A stretch of 64,000 bases of DNA from an uncultured Monoglobus sp. GTDB taxonomy: Bacteria > Bacillota > Clostridia > Monoglobales > Monoglobaceae. The translations under genes and the position numbers were made by a program. The DNA lies in the NCBI GenBank assembly GCA_947628795.1, contig CANRBF010000007.1, positions 82,943 to 146,942 on the forward strand, read 5' to 3'. The notes beneath the pieces were generated by a model. It ran no database searches. It was not told where the DNA came from and worked only from the letters and a program-made list of their open reading frames with translations. This document shows, one piece after another, positions 26,793-34,663 of the stretch; the stretch's first letter is position 1; each line of letters begins with the position of its first letter.

Positions 26793-28217
26793 ATGAAAGA
26801 CACATTGATCGCCACATACAAAAACAGTTTTTTGTACGAGATTATCCTCTGGATAACCGGCGTTATGGTACCGCGCCTTAAAAATGATTTTTTGTCAAGC
26901 TACACATATAAGTTTATCGGCTGGGTCGAAAAAAGCGTTTTAAACAATAAATATCTTGAGATATTTTTCAACACAAAAAAAGTAGGCGAAGCCTGGTATG
27001 CCAGCGCGTTTTACAGGTACACCACATACGCGATAAGACATCTGGCTTTTTATATCCCGAAGTCAAAAATTCGATTCCACGCGTATTATATCGGAATATT
27101 TATGCTGTTTGTTCTGCTTTTTCCGGCGAGGTTTTGGGATAATTTTTACATGGTCCCCGTTTTCGCGTGCATTGCTCTGATTTATATAAGTCACAACGCC
27201 GTCCACAGAACGGGTGTTATTTTTATACTTATTAATCTGGTTATCACTATGTTTATCGCGATGATGAGCATATCTATCCCGATCGCGGCCTGCAAAATAC
27301 TTTCATATTTTTTGCTCGCCGTCGATTTGTTTTTCTTGATCTCGTTCGCGATAAGAACGCAGACCGACCTTGAGAATCACTTGTTGTTTTTGTTCATCGC
27401 GTTGATCGCGTTGTGTTTTATCGGCGTTGTTCAGGCCAAAACGCCGGGTGACTTCGGTGTGGCCATCACCGGAGTTTTCGATAACTCCGAAGTGTTCGCG
27501 GAAATACTTGTGCTTCTGTTTCCGTTCGCGTTTGTCTATCCGATCACGCTTAAATCCACGCTCAGACGCATTATATATTCGGTGCTCACTATGGGCTTGT
27601 CGTTCTGGGTAATAACCGCCACGCAGTCAAGAGCGGCTTTCATAGCGTATTTTATCGAGCTTATAATAGTTATCGTGCTGATCGACAGACGATATATTCC
27701 CATGATATTGCTGCTCGCCCCCACATTCAGCGACCGCGTGATAAATAATATTATACTTATGTGGCAGCGCGAGAGCGGACACGGCAATCTTTTTCAAAAC
27801 ATTATTAACGCATTCCGCGGTTTTTGGCGGAACGGATTTGGCGTCAGCACAGATAATTTTGTGAATATGTATAATATTTCGGCTCTTCACTACGGAGACA
27901 GACATTCTCTTATCAACCTGCCCAACGTGACAATAAGTCCGATATATTTTAATATTCTTGTCAACGTCGGCGCGATATTTATGATAGGCTTTATGTATTA
28001 TATATTAAGAATAGCTCACTCGTCTATCACCTGTATGTTCAGGGCGACACCCAGACAGAAGCTGGTTTTCGCGGCGGGTCTGGCGGCGCTTTTGGGAATA
28101 TCGATCTCATCCATGCTTGAGTCATCGCTTTTTGAGCCGCGGGTTCTGATCATGTACTGGTCAATGCTGGGCCTTCTGCGCTCGGGCAGAATAATCAAAT
28201 TCGGAATTCTTGACTGA
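26793..28217 (+). CDS. O-antigen ligase / polymerase-like membrane protein
   Basis: A 474-residue integral membrane protein with roughly ten hydrophobic helices between residues 95 and 460. The extracytoplasmic segment WRNGFGVSTDNFVNMYNISAL recalls the G-x-G-x-x-N-x-F loop of Wzy/WaaL-type proteins. QSRAAFIAYF matches the conserved TxSRxAxL/F helix of that superfamily. Such proteins polymerise or ligate lipid-linked oligosaccharides outside the membrane. The first 90 residues are soluble and moderately basic. It is 29 bp downstream of the DUF4330-like gene, with which it probably forms an operon. No glycosyltransferase is adjacent, so the polymer cannot be named. Confidence 0.75.
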   Translation: MKDTLIATYKNSFLYEIILWITGVMVPRLKNDFLSSYTYKFIGWVEKSVLNNKYLEIFFNTKKVGEAWYASAFYRYTTYAIRHLAFYIPKSKIRFHAYYIGIFMLFVLLFPARFWDNFYMVPVFACIALIYISHNAVHRTGVIFILINLVITMFIAMMSISIPIAACKILSYFLLAVDLFFLISFAIRTQTDLENHLLFLFIALIALCFIGVVQAKTPGDFGVAITGVFDNSEVFAEILVLLFPFAFVYPITLKSTLRRIIYSVLTMGLSFWVITATQSRAAFIAYFIELIIVIVLIDRRYIPMILLLAPTFSDRVINNIILMWQRESGHGNLFQNIINAFRGFWRNGFGVSTDNFVNMYNISALHYGDRHSLINLPNVTISPIYFNILVNVGAIFMIGFMYYILRIAHSSITCMFRATPRQKLVFAAGLAALLGISISSMLESSLFEPRVLIMYWSMLGLLRSGRIIKFGILD

Positions 28218-28251
28218 TTCGAGGCAATATGAGTTAATTTTTAAATATGTA

Positions 28252-28280
28252 TTGACGAATCCCGATGTTTTTATTATAAT
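28252..28280 (+). promoter_or_regulatory. Promoter of the 341-residue membrane protein gene
   Basis: TTGACG at 28252-28257 and TATAAT at 28275-28280 with a 17-bp spacer; TTGGAGG precedes the ATG at 28311. Confidence 0.8.
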
Positions 28281-28310
28281 ATTATTAATAACTAATTTGG
28301 AGGCAATCAG

Positions 28311-29336
28311 ATGAAATCCGAAAAAATATATATCAAAGTGCTGCAAAATATAGGATTCAGACTTTTTGCGGTTCTGTCGCTGTTGTTGTTGTTTGCCGCG
28401 CAGCGCCTGCCCGCTCTTTCGGTCGAGGCCGAGGAACTGCGCGATGTGACCGAGCGCTTCAGTATTTCATCGTTCGCGTTTGGGAATTTTGCGAAGTTTT
28501 TTGATTATTTCGCGATACCGCTGAGTTATACCGCCCTTATTACGATCGTGCTCGCGGCGGTCATACTTATGCTGGGCGTTATTTCGCTGGGACTTTCTTT
28601 ATTTACGTATCGCGGGGTCCAGGTGGTAAATTTTTTTGTCTCCCTCGTCGGAACATTGTGCAGTATCGCTTACTCCGTGCTTCTTACCGTGTCGATATAC
28701 GAGTGGAGAAACGATATAGATATCGAGGGGATCCTCACGTTTGATCCCAACTATTTTCTGATTTGGCTTCCCGTCGCTCTGTTCGCGTTGGCGACATTAT
28801 TTATTTATACATACGCAAAAATGCCGGGATACCGCTTTGCCGACGGAAGATTTTTCAGAGCAATGGGATGCGCGCTCAACCCAAAGAATTTTCCGCGCAC
28901 ATTCAGGAAAGACGACAGCACCGAGGCGCTCTTCCGCTCGAACGTGCCTCTTAAAAAGAAAAAATACGCAACGATCAGCGAGCCGGATTCTCTGAAAAAG
29001 GCGCGCAGATCCGCGTCAAAATTACGAAAAAAATCGAATAATGCCAAAACAGCCGATTATAAGGAAACAACATCCAAAAAGTTTTCCAATCTTGAATTGG
29101 CAATAAATAAGCGTGAGCATGCCGAAATGGTGGCAAACAGACTTGTTGACAGCGAAAACAAAGCTATGTTAAAAAACAAGAACTCAAAAAAGACAGCGAC
29201 TTCCAAAAAGTCATATTCCCCGGCGGCGGCCTCGGGATTAAGCGCGGCCGAAAAAAGGGCAAGAGCTCTTGAGATCGCGAAACTCAAAGCAAAACACGCG
29301 GAAGAAATTGCTATAAGAAATAAAGAAATATTGTAA
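28311..29336 (+). CDS. Hypothetical membrane protein with basic Lys/Ala-rich tail
   Basis: A 341-residue protein of unknown function. The N-terminal half holds four probable transmembrane helices (about 12-30, 65-95, 98-125, 150-170), with one extracytoplasmic segment EAEELRDVTERFSISSFAFG. From about residue 195 the protein is hydrophilic, strongly basic and probably helical (KKARRSASKLRKKSNN, KNSKKTATSKK), ending in an E/K/A-rich helix. It has its own promoter and is followed by a strong terminator at 29425, so it is monocistronic. No catalytic motif was recognised. The layout could suit a membrane-anchored nucleic-acid or polyanion binder, but that is only a guess from charge. Confidence 0.75.
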   Translation: MKSEKIYIKVLQNIGFRLFAVLSLLLLFAAQRLPALSVEAEELRDVTERFSISSFAFGNFAKFFDYFAIPLSYTALITIVLAAVILMLGVISLGLSLFTYRGVQVVNFFVSLVGTLCSIAYSVLLTVSIYEWRNDIDIEGILTFDPNYFLIWLPVALFALATLFIYTYAKMPGYRFADGRFFRAMGCALNPKNFPRTFRKDDSTEALFRSNVPLKKKKYATISEPDSLKKARRSASKLRKKSNNAKTADYKETTSKKFSNLELAINKREHAEMVANRLVDSENKAMLKNKNSKKTATSKKSYSPAAASGLSAAEKRARALEIAKLKAKHAEEIAIRNKEIL

Positions 29337-29424
29337 AATCGGCTGAAAAGTCATGGAATTAAACGGATGACATATACACAAGCCGGGAGTTTATGGAAAC
29401 TCTGTTTTCGTATCTGCGTCACAA

Positions 29425-29459
29425 GGCGCGCCGAATGTTGATCGGCGCGCCGGTTTTTT
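29425..29459. terminator. Bidirectional terminator between the membrane protein and the P-type ATPase
   Basis: GGCGCGCCGA (29425-29434) and TCGGCGCGCC (29442-29451) form a perfect 10-bp GC stem followed by T-runs. The two flanking genes converge here. Confidence 0.9.
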
Positions 29460-31573
29460 TATTTTTTAAATAACATTCTAACGGAATTTAATATGCAGAG
29501 CATGGCTACTCCGGTGTCGGCGAATACCGCCAGCCACATGTTTGAGTAGATACCGGTGATACCCAGTATCATGACCGCTATCTTTATCGCCAGCGCGAAC
29601 ACCACGTTCTCTCTTGCGATACGGGCGGTGCTTTTAGATATCGCGATCGATTCGGGGACCGCCTCGGGATTTGAGCCCATGAAAACCACGTCGGCGGCCT
29701 CGATGGCCGCGTCGGCTCCGCTGCCCATGGCGGCTCCCACGTCCGCTCCCGCTAAGACGGGCGCGTCGTTTATGCCGTCGCCCACGAACATGACGCTTCC
29801 GCTCTCGGCGCGTATCTCGCGCAGCTTGTCGAGCTTGTCGGTGGGCAAAAGCTCAGCGTAGGCCTTTTCGATGCCCGTCTGTTTCGCGACCGTCTCGGCG
29901 GCCGATTGGGCGTCTCCCGTGAGCATGGCGGTTTTAATACCGCCGCGGGCAAGCTCCGCAACCGCCTCGGCCGCTCCCGATTTCACCGCGTCTGCGACCG
30001 TTACGCGGCCGACGTATCTGCCGCCCTTGGCTATATAAACCGTTGTGCCCGTATTCGCGGGGTTCGAGGCGCACTCAACGCCGTTTTCGGAAAGGAGTTT
30101 ATCGCTGCCGACAAGGACCTCGTCTCCGTCTATAACCGCCTTTATGCCTTTGCCCGAAATTTCACTGACCGATTCGGGGCGGCTCGGCTCTATCCCGCGC
30201 TCGCGAGCCTCGGAAACTATGCTTATGCCTATCGGGTGGGTGGAATCCAGCTCTGCCGAGGCCGCAAGGGCAAGGATCGTCTTTTCGTCGAGCGACCCTT
30301 CAATATCGCGGACCGCGAATCTGCCCTCGGTGACCGTTCCGGTTTTGTCCATAACGACGGCTTTAATATTCGCCAGCTGCTCCATGACTATGCCGCCCTT
30401 AAACAATATGCCCGACTTTGACGCTCGGCCTATGCCGCAGAAAAACGCCAGAGGCACGCTGAGCACAAGCGCGCAGGGGCAGCTCATTACCAGAAACGTC
30501 AGCGCGGTGTATATCCACGGGTAGAACTCCCGGCGCGTCACAAGCGGGATAATAAACGCTGTGACAAGCGCGACCGCAACAACTATAGGCGTGTATATCT
30601 CGGCGAATCTTGTGATGAAGGCGTCGATTTTCGGCTTGCTCTCGGCCGCGCTCTCGACCGATTCGAGAATACGCGACACCATCGAATCCCGAAGCTCACT
30701 GTCGACCCTGACCTTTATCGCGCCTGTTGTGTTGACGCAGCCCGAGATGACCTTGTCTCCCGCGGCCGCACGCACAGGCAGCGGCTCTCCTGTCACCGCC
30801 GAGGTGTCGATGCCCGTCTCGCCCTCGACTATCGTTCCGTCCAGCGGGATCCTGTCGCCGGGGCGCACAAGAATTATATCGCCTATCGCTGCCGATTCGG
30901 CGGGAATGGTTTTAACATCTTCGCCGTTTATCAGATTGACCGTGTCGGGGCGCATGTCGGCGGCCTCCATTATCTTGCCGCGGCTGCGCTTGACCGCGAT
31001 ATCCTCGAACAGCTCGCCTATCCTGAAAAACAGCATAACGCCGACCGCCTCGGGATATTCGCGTATCGCGAACGCGCCCAGCGTGGCTATCGCCATCAGA
31101 AAATTCTCGTCAAAAATCTTGCCTCTCAGTATATTTTTCCCTGCCGTCAGCAGCACTCCGCCTCCAAGCGTCAGATATGCCGCAGCAAGCAGCGCTACCT
31201 TTATCCACCGGGCCGAATCAAAGACTCCCAAGGCTCCGAGTGCGAGCGCCGCGACATACAGCGCGGCTCCGACGATAAGCGTTATAAGCTCGGACTTTTC
31301 ATCATCCTCTTCCTCCCGCTTTTGCTCCTCGGGCGTGAAATTTATCTCGTCCTCCACCGTGCGCGCGGTCTTGAGTATGGCGGGCATCAGCCTGTCGGGA
31401 TCGTCGGCCGTGACCGAAAGCCGCATCAGCGGAAACGACAGCGCCGCAGCGCTCACTCCGTCCATCTCGGATATGAGTTTTTCTATCTTCGCGCCGCAGT
31501 GGGCGCAGTCTAAGTTTTCTATCTTATATTTTTTTGTGATCGCTTTCGCTTTTTTATGATCATCGCTTTTCAT
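29459..31573 (-). CDS. Heavy-metal P1B-type ATPase (Zn/Cd/Pb exporter type)
   Basis: A 704-residue membrane pump. The ATG at 31573 has GGGAGG 7 bp upstream; the in-frame extension to 31612 covers the operator and is rejected. An N-terminal HMA domain carries LDCAHCGAK (C23, C26). Membrane helices surround the transport motif SCPCAL (C365-P366-C367), characteristic of P1B-1/P1B-2 metal pumps. The phosphorylation site is DKTGTVTEG (D409), with GDGINDAPVL as hinge motif, HPIG in the nucleotide domain and TGEP in the actuator domain. The DCxxC form of the HMA motif, with the HMA start KIENLDCAHC, favours Zn2+/Cd2+/Pb2+ over copper. Export from the cytoplasm is expected. The ArsR-like operator in its leader supports metal-dependent derepression. 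Confidence 0.94.
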   Translation of the reverse strand: MKSDDHKKAKAITKKYKIENLDCAHCGAKIEKLISEMDGVSAAALSFPLMRLSVTADDPDRLMPAILKTARTVEDEINFTPEEQKREEEDDEKSELITLIVGAALYVAALALGALGVFDSARWIKVALLAAAYLTLGGGVLLTAGKNILRGKIFDENFLMAIATLGAFAIREYPEAVGVMLFFRIGELFEDIAVKRSRGKIMEAADMRPDTVNLINGEDVKTIPAESAAIGDIILVRPGDRIPLDGTIVEGETGIDTSAVTGEPLPVRAAAGDKVISGCVNTTGAIKVRVDSELRDSMVSRILESVESAAESKPKIDAFITRFAEIYTPIVVAVALVTAFIIPLVTRREFYPWIYTALTFLVMSCPCALVLSVPLAFFCGIGRASKSGILFKGGIVMEQLANIKAVVMDKTGTVTEGRFAVRDIEGSLDEKTILALAASAELDSTHPIGISIVSEARERGIEPSRPESVSEISGKGIKAVIDGDEVLVGSDKLLSENGVECASNPANTGTTVYIAKGGRYVGRVTVADAVKSGAAEAVAELARGGIKTAMLTGDAQSAAETVAKQTGIEKAYAELLPTDKLDKLREIRAESGSVMFVGDGINDAPVLAGADVGAAMGSGADAAIEAADVVFMGSNPEAVPESIAISKSTARIARENVVFALAIKIAVMILGITGIYSNMWLAVFADTGVAMLCILNSVRMLFKK

Positions 31574-31605
31574 AATTATGCCTCCCTTATAATCATTTAA
31601 ACATC

Positions 31606-31619
31606 TGAACATCTGTTCA
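31606..31619 (-). promoter_or_regulatory. ArsR/SmtB-type operator in the ATPase leader
   Basis: TGAACA (31606-31611), TC, TGTTCA (31614-31619): a 6-2-6 inverted repeat of the form bound by ArsR/SmtB-family metal sensors (CadC, CzrA, NmtR). It lies just downstream of the predicted ATPase transcription start, where a bound repressor would block transcription. No such regulator is encoded next to it in this window. Confidence 0.65.
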
Positions 31620-31633
31620 ATTGTTATATTGAT

Positions 31634-31662
31634 ATAATACCACTGTATTATACAGTTGTCAA
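31634..31662 (-). promoter_or_regulatory. Promoter of the P-type ATPase with palindromic spacer
   Basis: On the minus strand TTGACA (31662-31657), a 17-bp spacer and TATTAT (31639-31634). The spacer contains a perfect 15-bp palindrome, ACTGTAT-T-ATACAGT at 31642-31656, placed where a second regulator could bind. Confidence 0.8.
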
Positions 31663-31701
31663 GGGAAATTGTTAAAATATTTTTAAAAATTTTTTGACAT
31701 A

Positions 31702-31730
31702 TTGACTTTTATATTATGCGGTGATATAAT
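31702..31730 (+). promoter_or_regulatory. Promoter of the CorC/HlyC-family gene
   Basis: TTGACT at 31702-31707 and TATAAT at 31725-31730, spacer 17 bp. Another TTGACA sits 8 bp upstream but has no -10 at a workable distance. The promoter is divergent from that of the P-type ATPase, 40 bp away. Confidence 0.8.
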
Positions 31731-31755
31731 GATATTTGTAAAAATTTATGTAAAA

Positions 31756-31792
31756 GAAAGGAGTAGCGCGATTTTTTGCGCGCTGACTTATT
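31756..31792 (+). promoter_or_regulatory. Shine-Dalgarno separated from start codon by a hairpin
   Basis: GAAAGGAG at 31756-31763 is the only ribosome site, yet the ATG lies at 31793, a 29-nt gap. AGCGCG (31765-31770) and CGCGCT (31779-31784) form a hairpin within that gap; when folded it leaves about 9 unpaired nucleotides, a normal distance. An in-frame TGA at 31784-31786 excludes a start further upstream. Confidence 0.6.
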
Positions 31793-33025
31793 ATGGACAG
31801 TTATGTCGGGCTTAGCCTTGTAATTATTTTTCTTATCGCTTTTTCGGCGTTTTTTTCCGCGACCGAAACGGCCTACACATCGATCAATCGTATTCGTATA
31901 AAGAACCTCGCCAAAGAGGGCAACAAAAAGGCGAAGCTTGTTGACAGGCTTTCGGACAACTATGACAGACTGCTGTCCACTATTCTGATCGGAAACAATA
32001 TCGTTAACATCCTATCCTCATCTCTCGCGACCGTGCTTTTCACAGGCCTTTTGGGGAATGTCGGCGTCACTGTCTCGACCGTCGTTATGACGGTGCTCGT
32101 CCTTATTTTCGGCGAGATCACGCCAAAGAACGTTGCCAAGGAGAGCCCCGAGAAATTCGCCATCGCGGTGTCAAAGCCCATTTCGTTTTTCGCGGTCATA
32201 CTCACGCCGTTTAACTATCTGTTCGGGCTGTGGAAAAAGCTGATCGACAGGATAATCAAGTCAGACGACGGCGGCGGCATTACCGAGGAAGAGCTGATAA
32301 CCATAGTCGACGAGGCCGAGAGCGGCGGCGAGATAGATCCCGAGGAGCGCGACCTGATAAAGAGCGCCATCGAGTTCAACGACCGCGAAGTCGAGGACAT
32401 ACTGACGCCGAGGATCGACGTCTGCGCCGTGGAGCTGGGCACCGACAGGAGTGAGATAATCGACACCTTTTTGGACACCGGATATTCGCGCCTGCCCGTG
32501 TTTAAGGACACGATCGACAACATTATCGGCGTTATCCACCAAAAGGACCTGTTCCACCAGATGCAGAAGGGCACCGGCGAAAAGATCGACGATATCATAT
32601 CGCCCGTCAATTACATTCTGCCCTCAATGAGCGTTTCCGACCTTATCAAAACCCTGCAAAAGTCCAAAAACCACTTCGCGGTGGTCGTGGACGAGTACGG
32701 CGGAACCGAGGGTATCGTGACGCTTGAGGACGTGCTCGAGGAGCTTGTGGGCGAGATCTGGGACGAGCACGACAAATTCGTTGAGAACTTCAAAAAGCTT
32801 TCGGACGGCGTGTACGAAGTGCTGGGCTCCTCCGACCTTGAGGACTTTATGGAGCTTATAGGAGAGGAGCCCGACGAGGACGACCCCAACACGGTGTCGG
32901 GCTGGGTCATGGAAAAGCTCGCCAGAATGCCCGAGCTGGGCGATCGGTTCGAATACAACGGCCACAAGGTCATGGTGACAGGCATGGAGAACCGAAGAGT
33001 GGCGAAAATCAAGCTTATAATATAA
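31793..33025 (+). CDS. HlyC/CorC (CNNM) family membrane protein with CBS pair
   Basis: A 410-residue protein with the usual three-part layout. A DUF21/CNNM membrane domain (about 1-190) starts [20 protein letters not shown] and contains [13 protein letters not shown]. Two CBS domains (about 205-330) include [13 protein letters not shown] and [21 protein letters not shown], with residues typical of nucleotide sensing. A CorC_HlyC domain ends the protein (about 340-410: [28 protein letters not shown]). Members are linked to Mg2+ or Co2+ transport, mostly export; the older haemolysin label is misleading. It is divergent from the heavy-metal ATPase, though joint regulation is not shown. Translation initiation seems to use the structured spacer described separately. 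Confidence 0.93.
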   Translation: MDSYVGLSLVIIFLIAFSAFFSATETAYTSINRIRIKNLAKEGNKKAKLVDRLSDNYDRLLSTILIGNNIVNILSSSLATVLFTGLLGNVGVTVSTVVMTVLVLIFGEITPKNVAKESPEKFAIAVSKPISFFAVILTPFNYLFGLWKKLIDRIIKSDDGGGITEEELITIVDEAESGGEIDPEERDLIKSAIEFNDREVEDILTPRIDVCAVELGTDRSEIIDTFLDTGYSRLPVFKDTIDNIIGVIHQKDLFHQMQKGTGEKIDDIISPVNYILPSMSVSDLIKTLQKSKNHFAVVVDEYGGTEGIVTLEDVLEELVGEIWDEHDKFVENFKKLSDGVYEVLGSSDLEDFMELIGEEPDEDDPNTVSGWVMEKLARMPELGDRFEYNGHKVMVTGMENRRVAKIKLII

Positions 33026-33042
33026 GTTTTTGTTGACTTGCC

Positions 33043-33071
33043 GAAAAATATATATTAAAATAAACTAAAGA
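33043..33071 (+). promoter_or_regulatory. Promoter of the fucose-isomerase-family gene
   Basis: TTGACT at 33043-33048 and TAAAAT at 33066-33071, spacer 17 bp; CGGAGG at 33093-33098 precedes the ATG at 33108. Confidence 0.75.
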
Positions 33072-33107
33072 ATATTATATAAATTTTAAATAAACGGAGG
33101 TACTAAT

Positions 33108-34595
33108 ATGATCAACAACATTCCAAAAGTTAAAATCGGCATCGTTGCCGTAAGCCGCGACTGTTTCCCCGAATCTCTGTCCGTGAGCAGACGCGAGGCG
33201 CTCGTTAAGGCTTACGCCGACAAGTATGACGCGGCGGATATTTATGAATGTCCCGTCTGCATCGTTGAGAGCGAGATACATATGCAGCAGGCGCTCGAGG
33301 ATATCAAAAAAGCGGGCTGCAACGCGCTTTGCGTGTACTTAGGCAACTTCGGCCCCGAGATCTCCGAGACCATGCTGGCTCAACAGTTCGAGGGCCCCAA
33401 GATGTTCGTGGCCGCCGCCGAGGAGAGCATCGGCTGTCTCAGCGACGACAGAGGCGACGCCTACTGCGGTATGCTCAACGCAAGCTACAATCTGTATCTG
33501 AGAGGCACAAAGGCGTATATCCCCGAATATCCCGTGGGCACCGCCGAGGAATGCGCCGAGATGATACACGGATTCCTGCCGATAGCCAGAGCGGTCATCG
33601 GTCTGTCGGACCTCAAGATAATTTCCTTCGGCCCCAGACCCCTGAACTTCATGGCCTGCAACGCGCCGATATATCAGCTGTTCAAGCTCGGCGTCGAGAT
33701 CGAGGAAAACTCGGAGCTTGATTTGTTCGAATCTTTCAACAACCACGCGGGCGACGAGAGAATACCCGAGGTTGTGGCCGACATGGAAAAAGAGCTGGGC
33801 GAGGGCAACATGAAGCCCGAAATACTGCCCAAGCTGGCGCAGTATGAGCTGACCCTGCTCGACTGGATAGAAAACCACAAGGGCTCCAAGAAATACGTGG
33901 CGGTAGCCGGCAAGTGCTGGCCCGCGTTCCAGACCCAGTTCGGATTTGTTCCCTGCTATGTGAACAGCCGTCTTACGGGCCGCGGTATCCCCGTGTCCTG
34001 TGAGGTCGACATCTACGGCTGCCTCAGCGAGTACATCGGCACCTGCGTGAGCGAGGACGCCGTGACGCTGCTTGATATCAACAACTCGGTTCCCGCCGAC
34101 ATGTTCAAAGAGGACATCGAGGGCAAGTTCGACTACACCCACAAGGACACGTTTATGGGATTCCACTGCGGAAACACCTGCTCGTCCAAGCTGGCGGCCT
34201 GCTCGATGAAGTACCAGAAGATCATGGCGAGAAGTCTGCCCGTTGAGGTGACAAACGGCACTCTCGAGGGCGACATCGCTCCCGGAGACATCACGTTCTT
34301 CCGCCTCCAGAGCACGTCGGACGCCAAGCTGCGCGGCTATATTGCAAACGGCGAAGTGCTGCCCGTAGCGACGCGCTCGTTCGGCTCGATCGGCGTGTTC
34401 GCGATCCCCGAAATGGGACGGTTCTACCGCCATGTGCTTATCGAGAAGAACTATCCGCACCACGGCGCCGTGGCGTTCGGACACTTCGGCAAGGAACTGT
34501 TTGAGGTGTTCAAGTATATCGGAGTTCCCGTTGAGGAGATCGGATATAATCAGCCCAAGGGCGTTAGATACCCCACCGAGAACCCCTGGGGATAA
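33108..34595 (+). CDS. L-fucose/L-arabinose isomerase family protein
   Basis: A 495-residue cytoplasmic enzyme resembling the fucose isomerase superfamily: an N-terminal Rossmann-like half (VKIGIVAVSRDCFPESL, CNALCVYLGNFGPE) and a C-terminal half with VSCEVDIYGCLSEYIG, where E and D are the likely metal ligands, and FHCGNTC. Family members convert aldoses to ketoses such as L-fucose to L-fuculose or D-arabinose to D-ribulose, with Mn2+. The actual sugar is not certain; it may belong to a subgroup acting on another deoxy- or pentose sugar. Next to secreted rhamnogalacturonan lyases, a role in using fucose, rhamnose or arabinose released from pectin is plausible. It is convergent with the lyase operon and shares a terminator with it. 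No kinase or aldolase gene is adjacent. Confidence 0.85.
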   Translation: MINNIPKVKIGIVAVSRDCFPESLSVSRREALVKAYADKYDAADIYECPVCIVESEIHMQQALEDIKKAGCNALCVYLGNFGPEISETMLAQQFEGPKMFVAAAEESIGCLSDDRGDAYCGMLNASYNLYLRGTKAYIPEYPVGTAEECAEMIHGFLPIARAVIGLSDLKIISFGPRPLNFMACNAPIYQLFKLGVEIEENSELDLFESFNNHAGDERIPEVVADMEKELGEGNMKPEILPKLAQYELTLLDWIENHKGSKKYVAVAGKCWPAFQTQFGFVPCYVNSRLTGRGIPVSCEVDIYGCLSEYIGTCVSEDAVTLLDINNSVPADMFKEDIEGKFDYTHKDTFMGFHCGNTCSSKLAACSMKYQKIMARSLPVEVTNGTLEGDIAPGDITFFRLQSTSDAKLRGYIANGEVLPVATRSFGSIGVFAIPEMGRFYRHVLIEKNYPHHGAVAFGHFGKELFEVFKYIGVPVEEIGYNQPKGVRYPTENPWG

Positions 34596-34614
34596 TAAAA
34601 TAAATTTAACATAC

Positions 34615-34647
34615 AAAATCGGCTCCTTAAAACAGGAGCCGATTTTC
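34615..34647. terminator. Bidirectional terminator between the isomerase and the lyase operon
   Basis: AAAATCGGCTCCT (34615-34627) and AGGAGCCGATTTT (34634-34646) form a perfect 13-bp stem with a 6-nt loop and A/T tails on both sides. Confidence 0.93.
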
Positions 34648-34663
34648 TTAGCTTATTTATTTC

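Noticed and set aside
30561..31559. 332-residue forward Ser-rich frame opposite the P-type ATPase
   Set aside because: Low-complexity antisense translation of a well-conserved transporter.
33339..34616. 425-residue reverse-strand frame opposite the isomerase gene
   Set aside because: It lacks a ribosome site, runs into the terminator, and the plus-strand enzyme is clearly recognisable.
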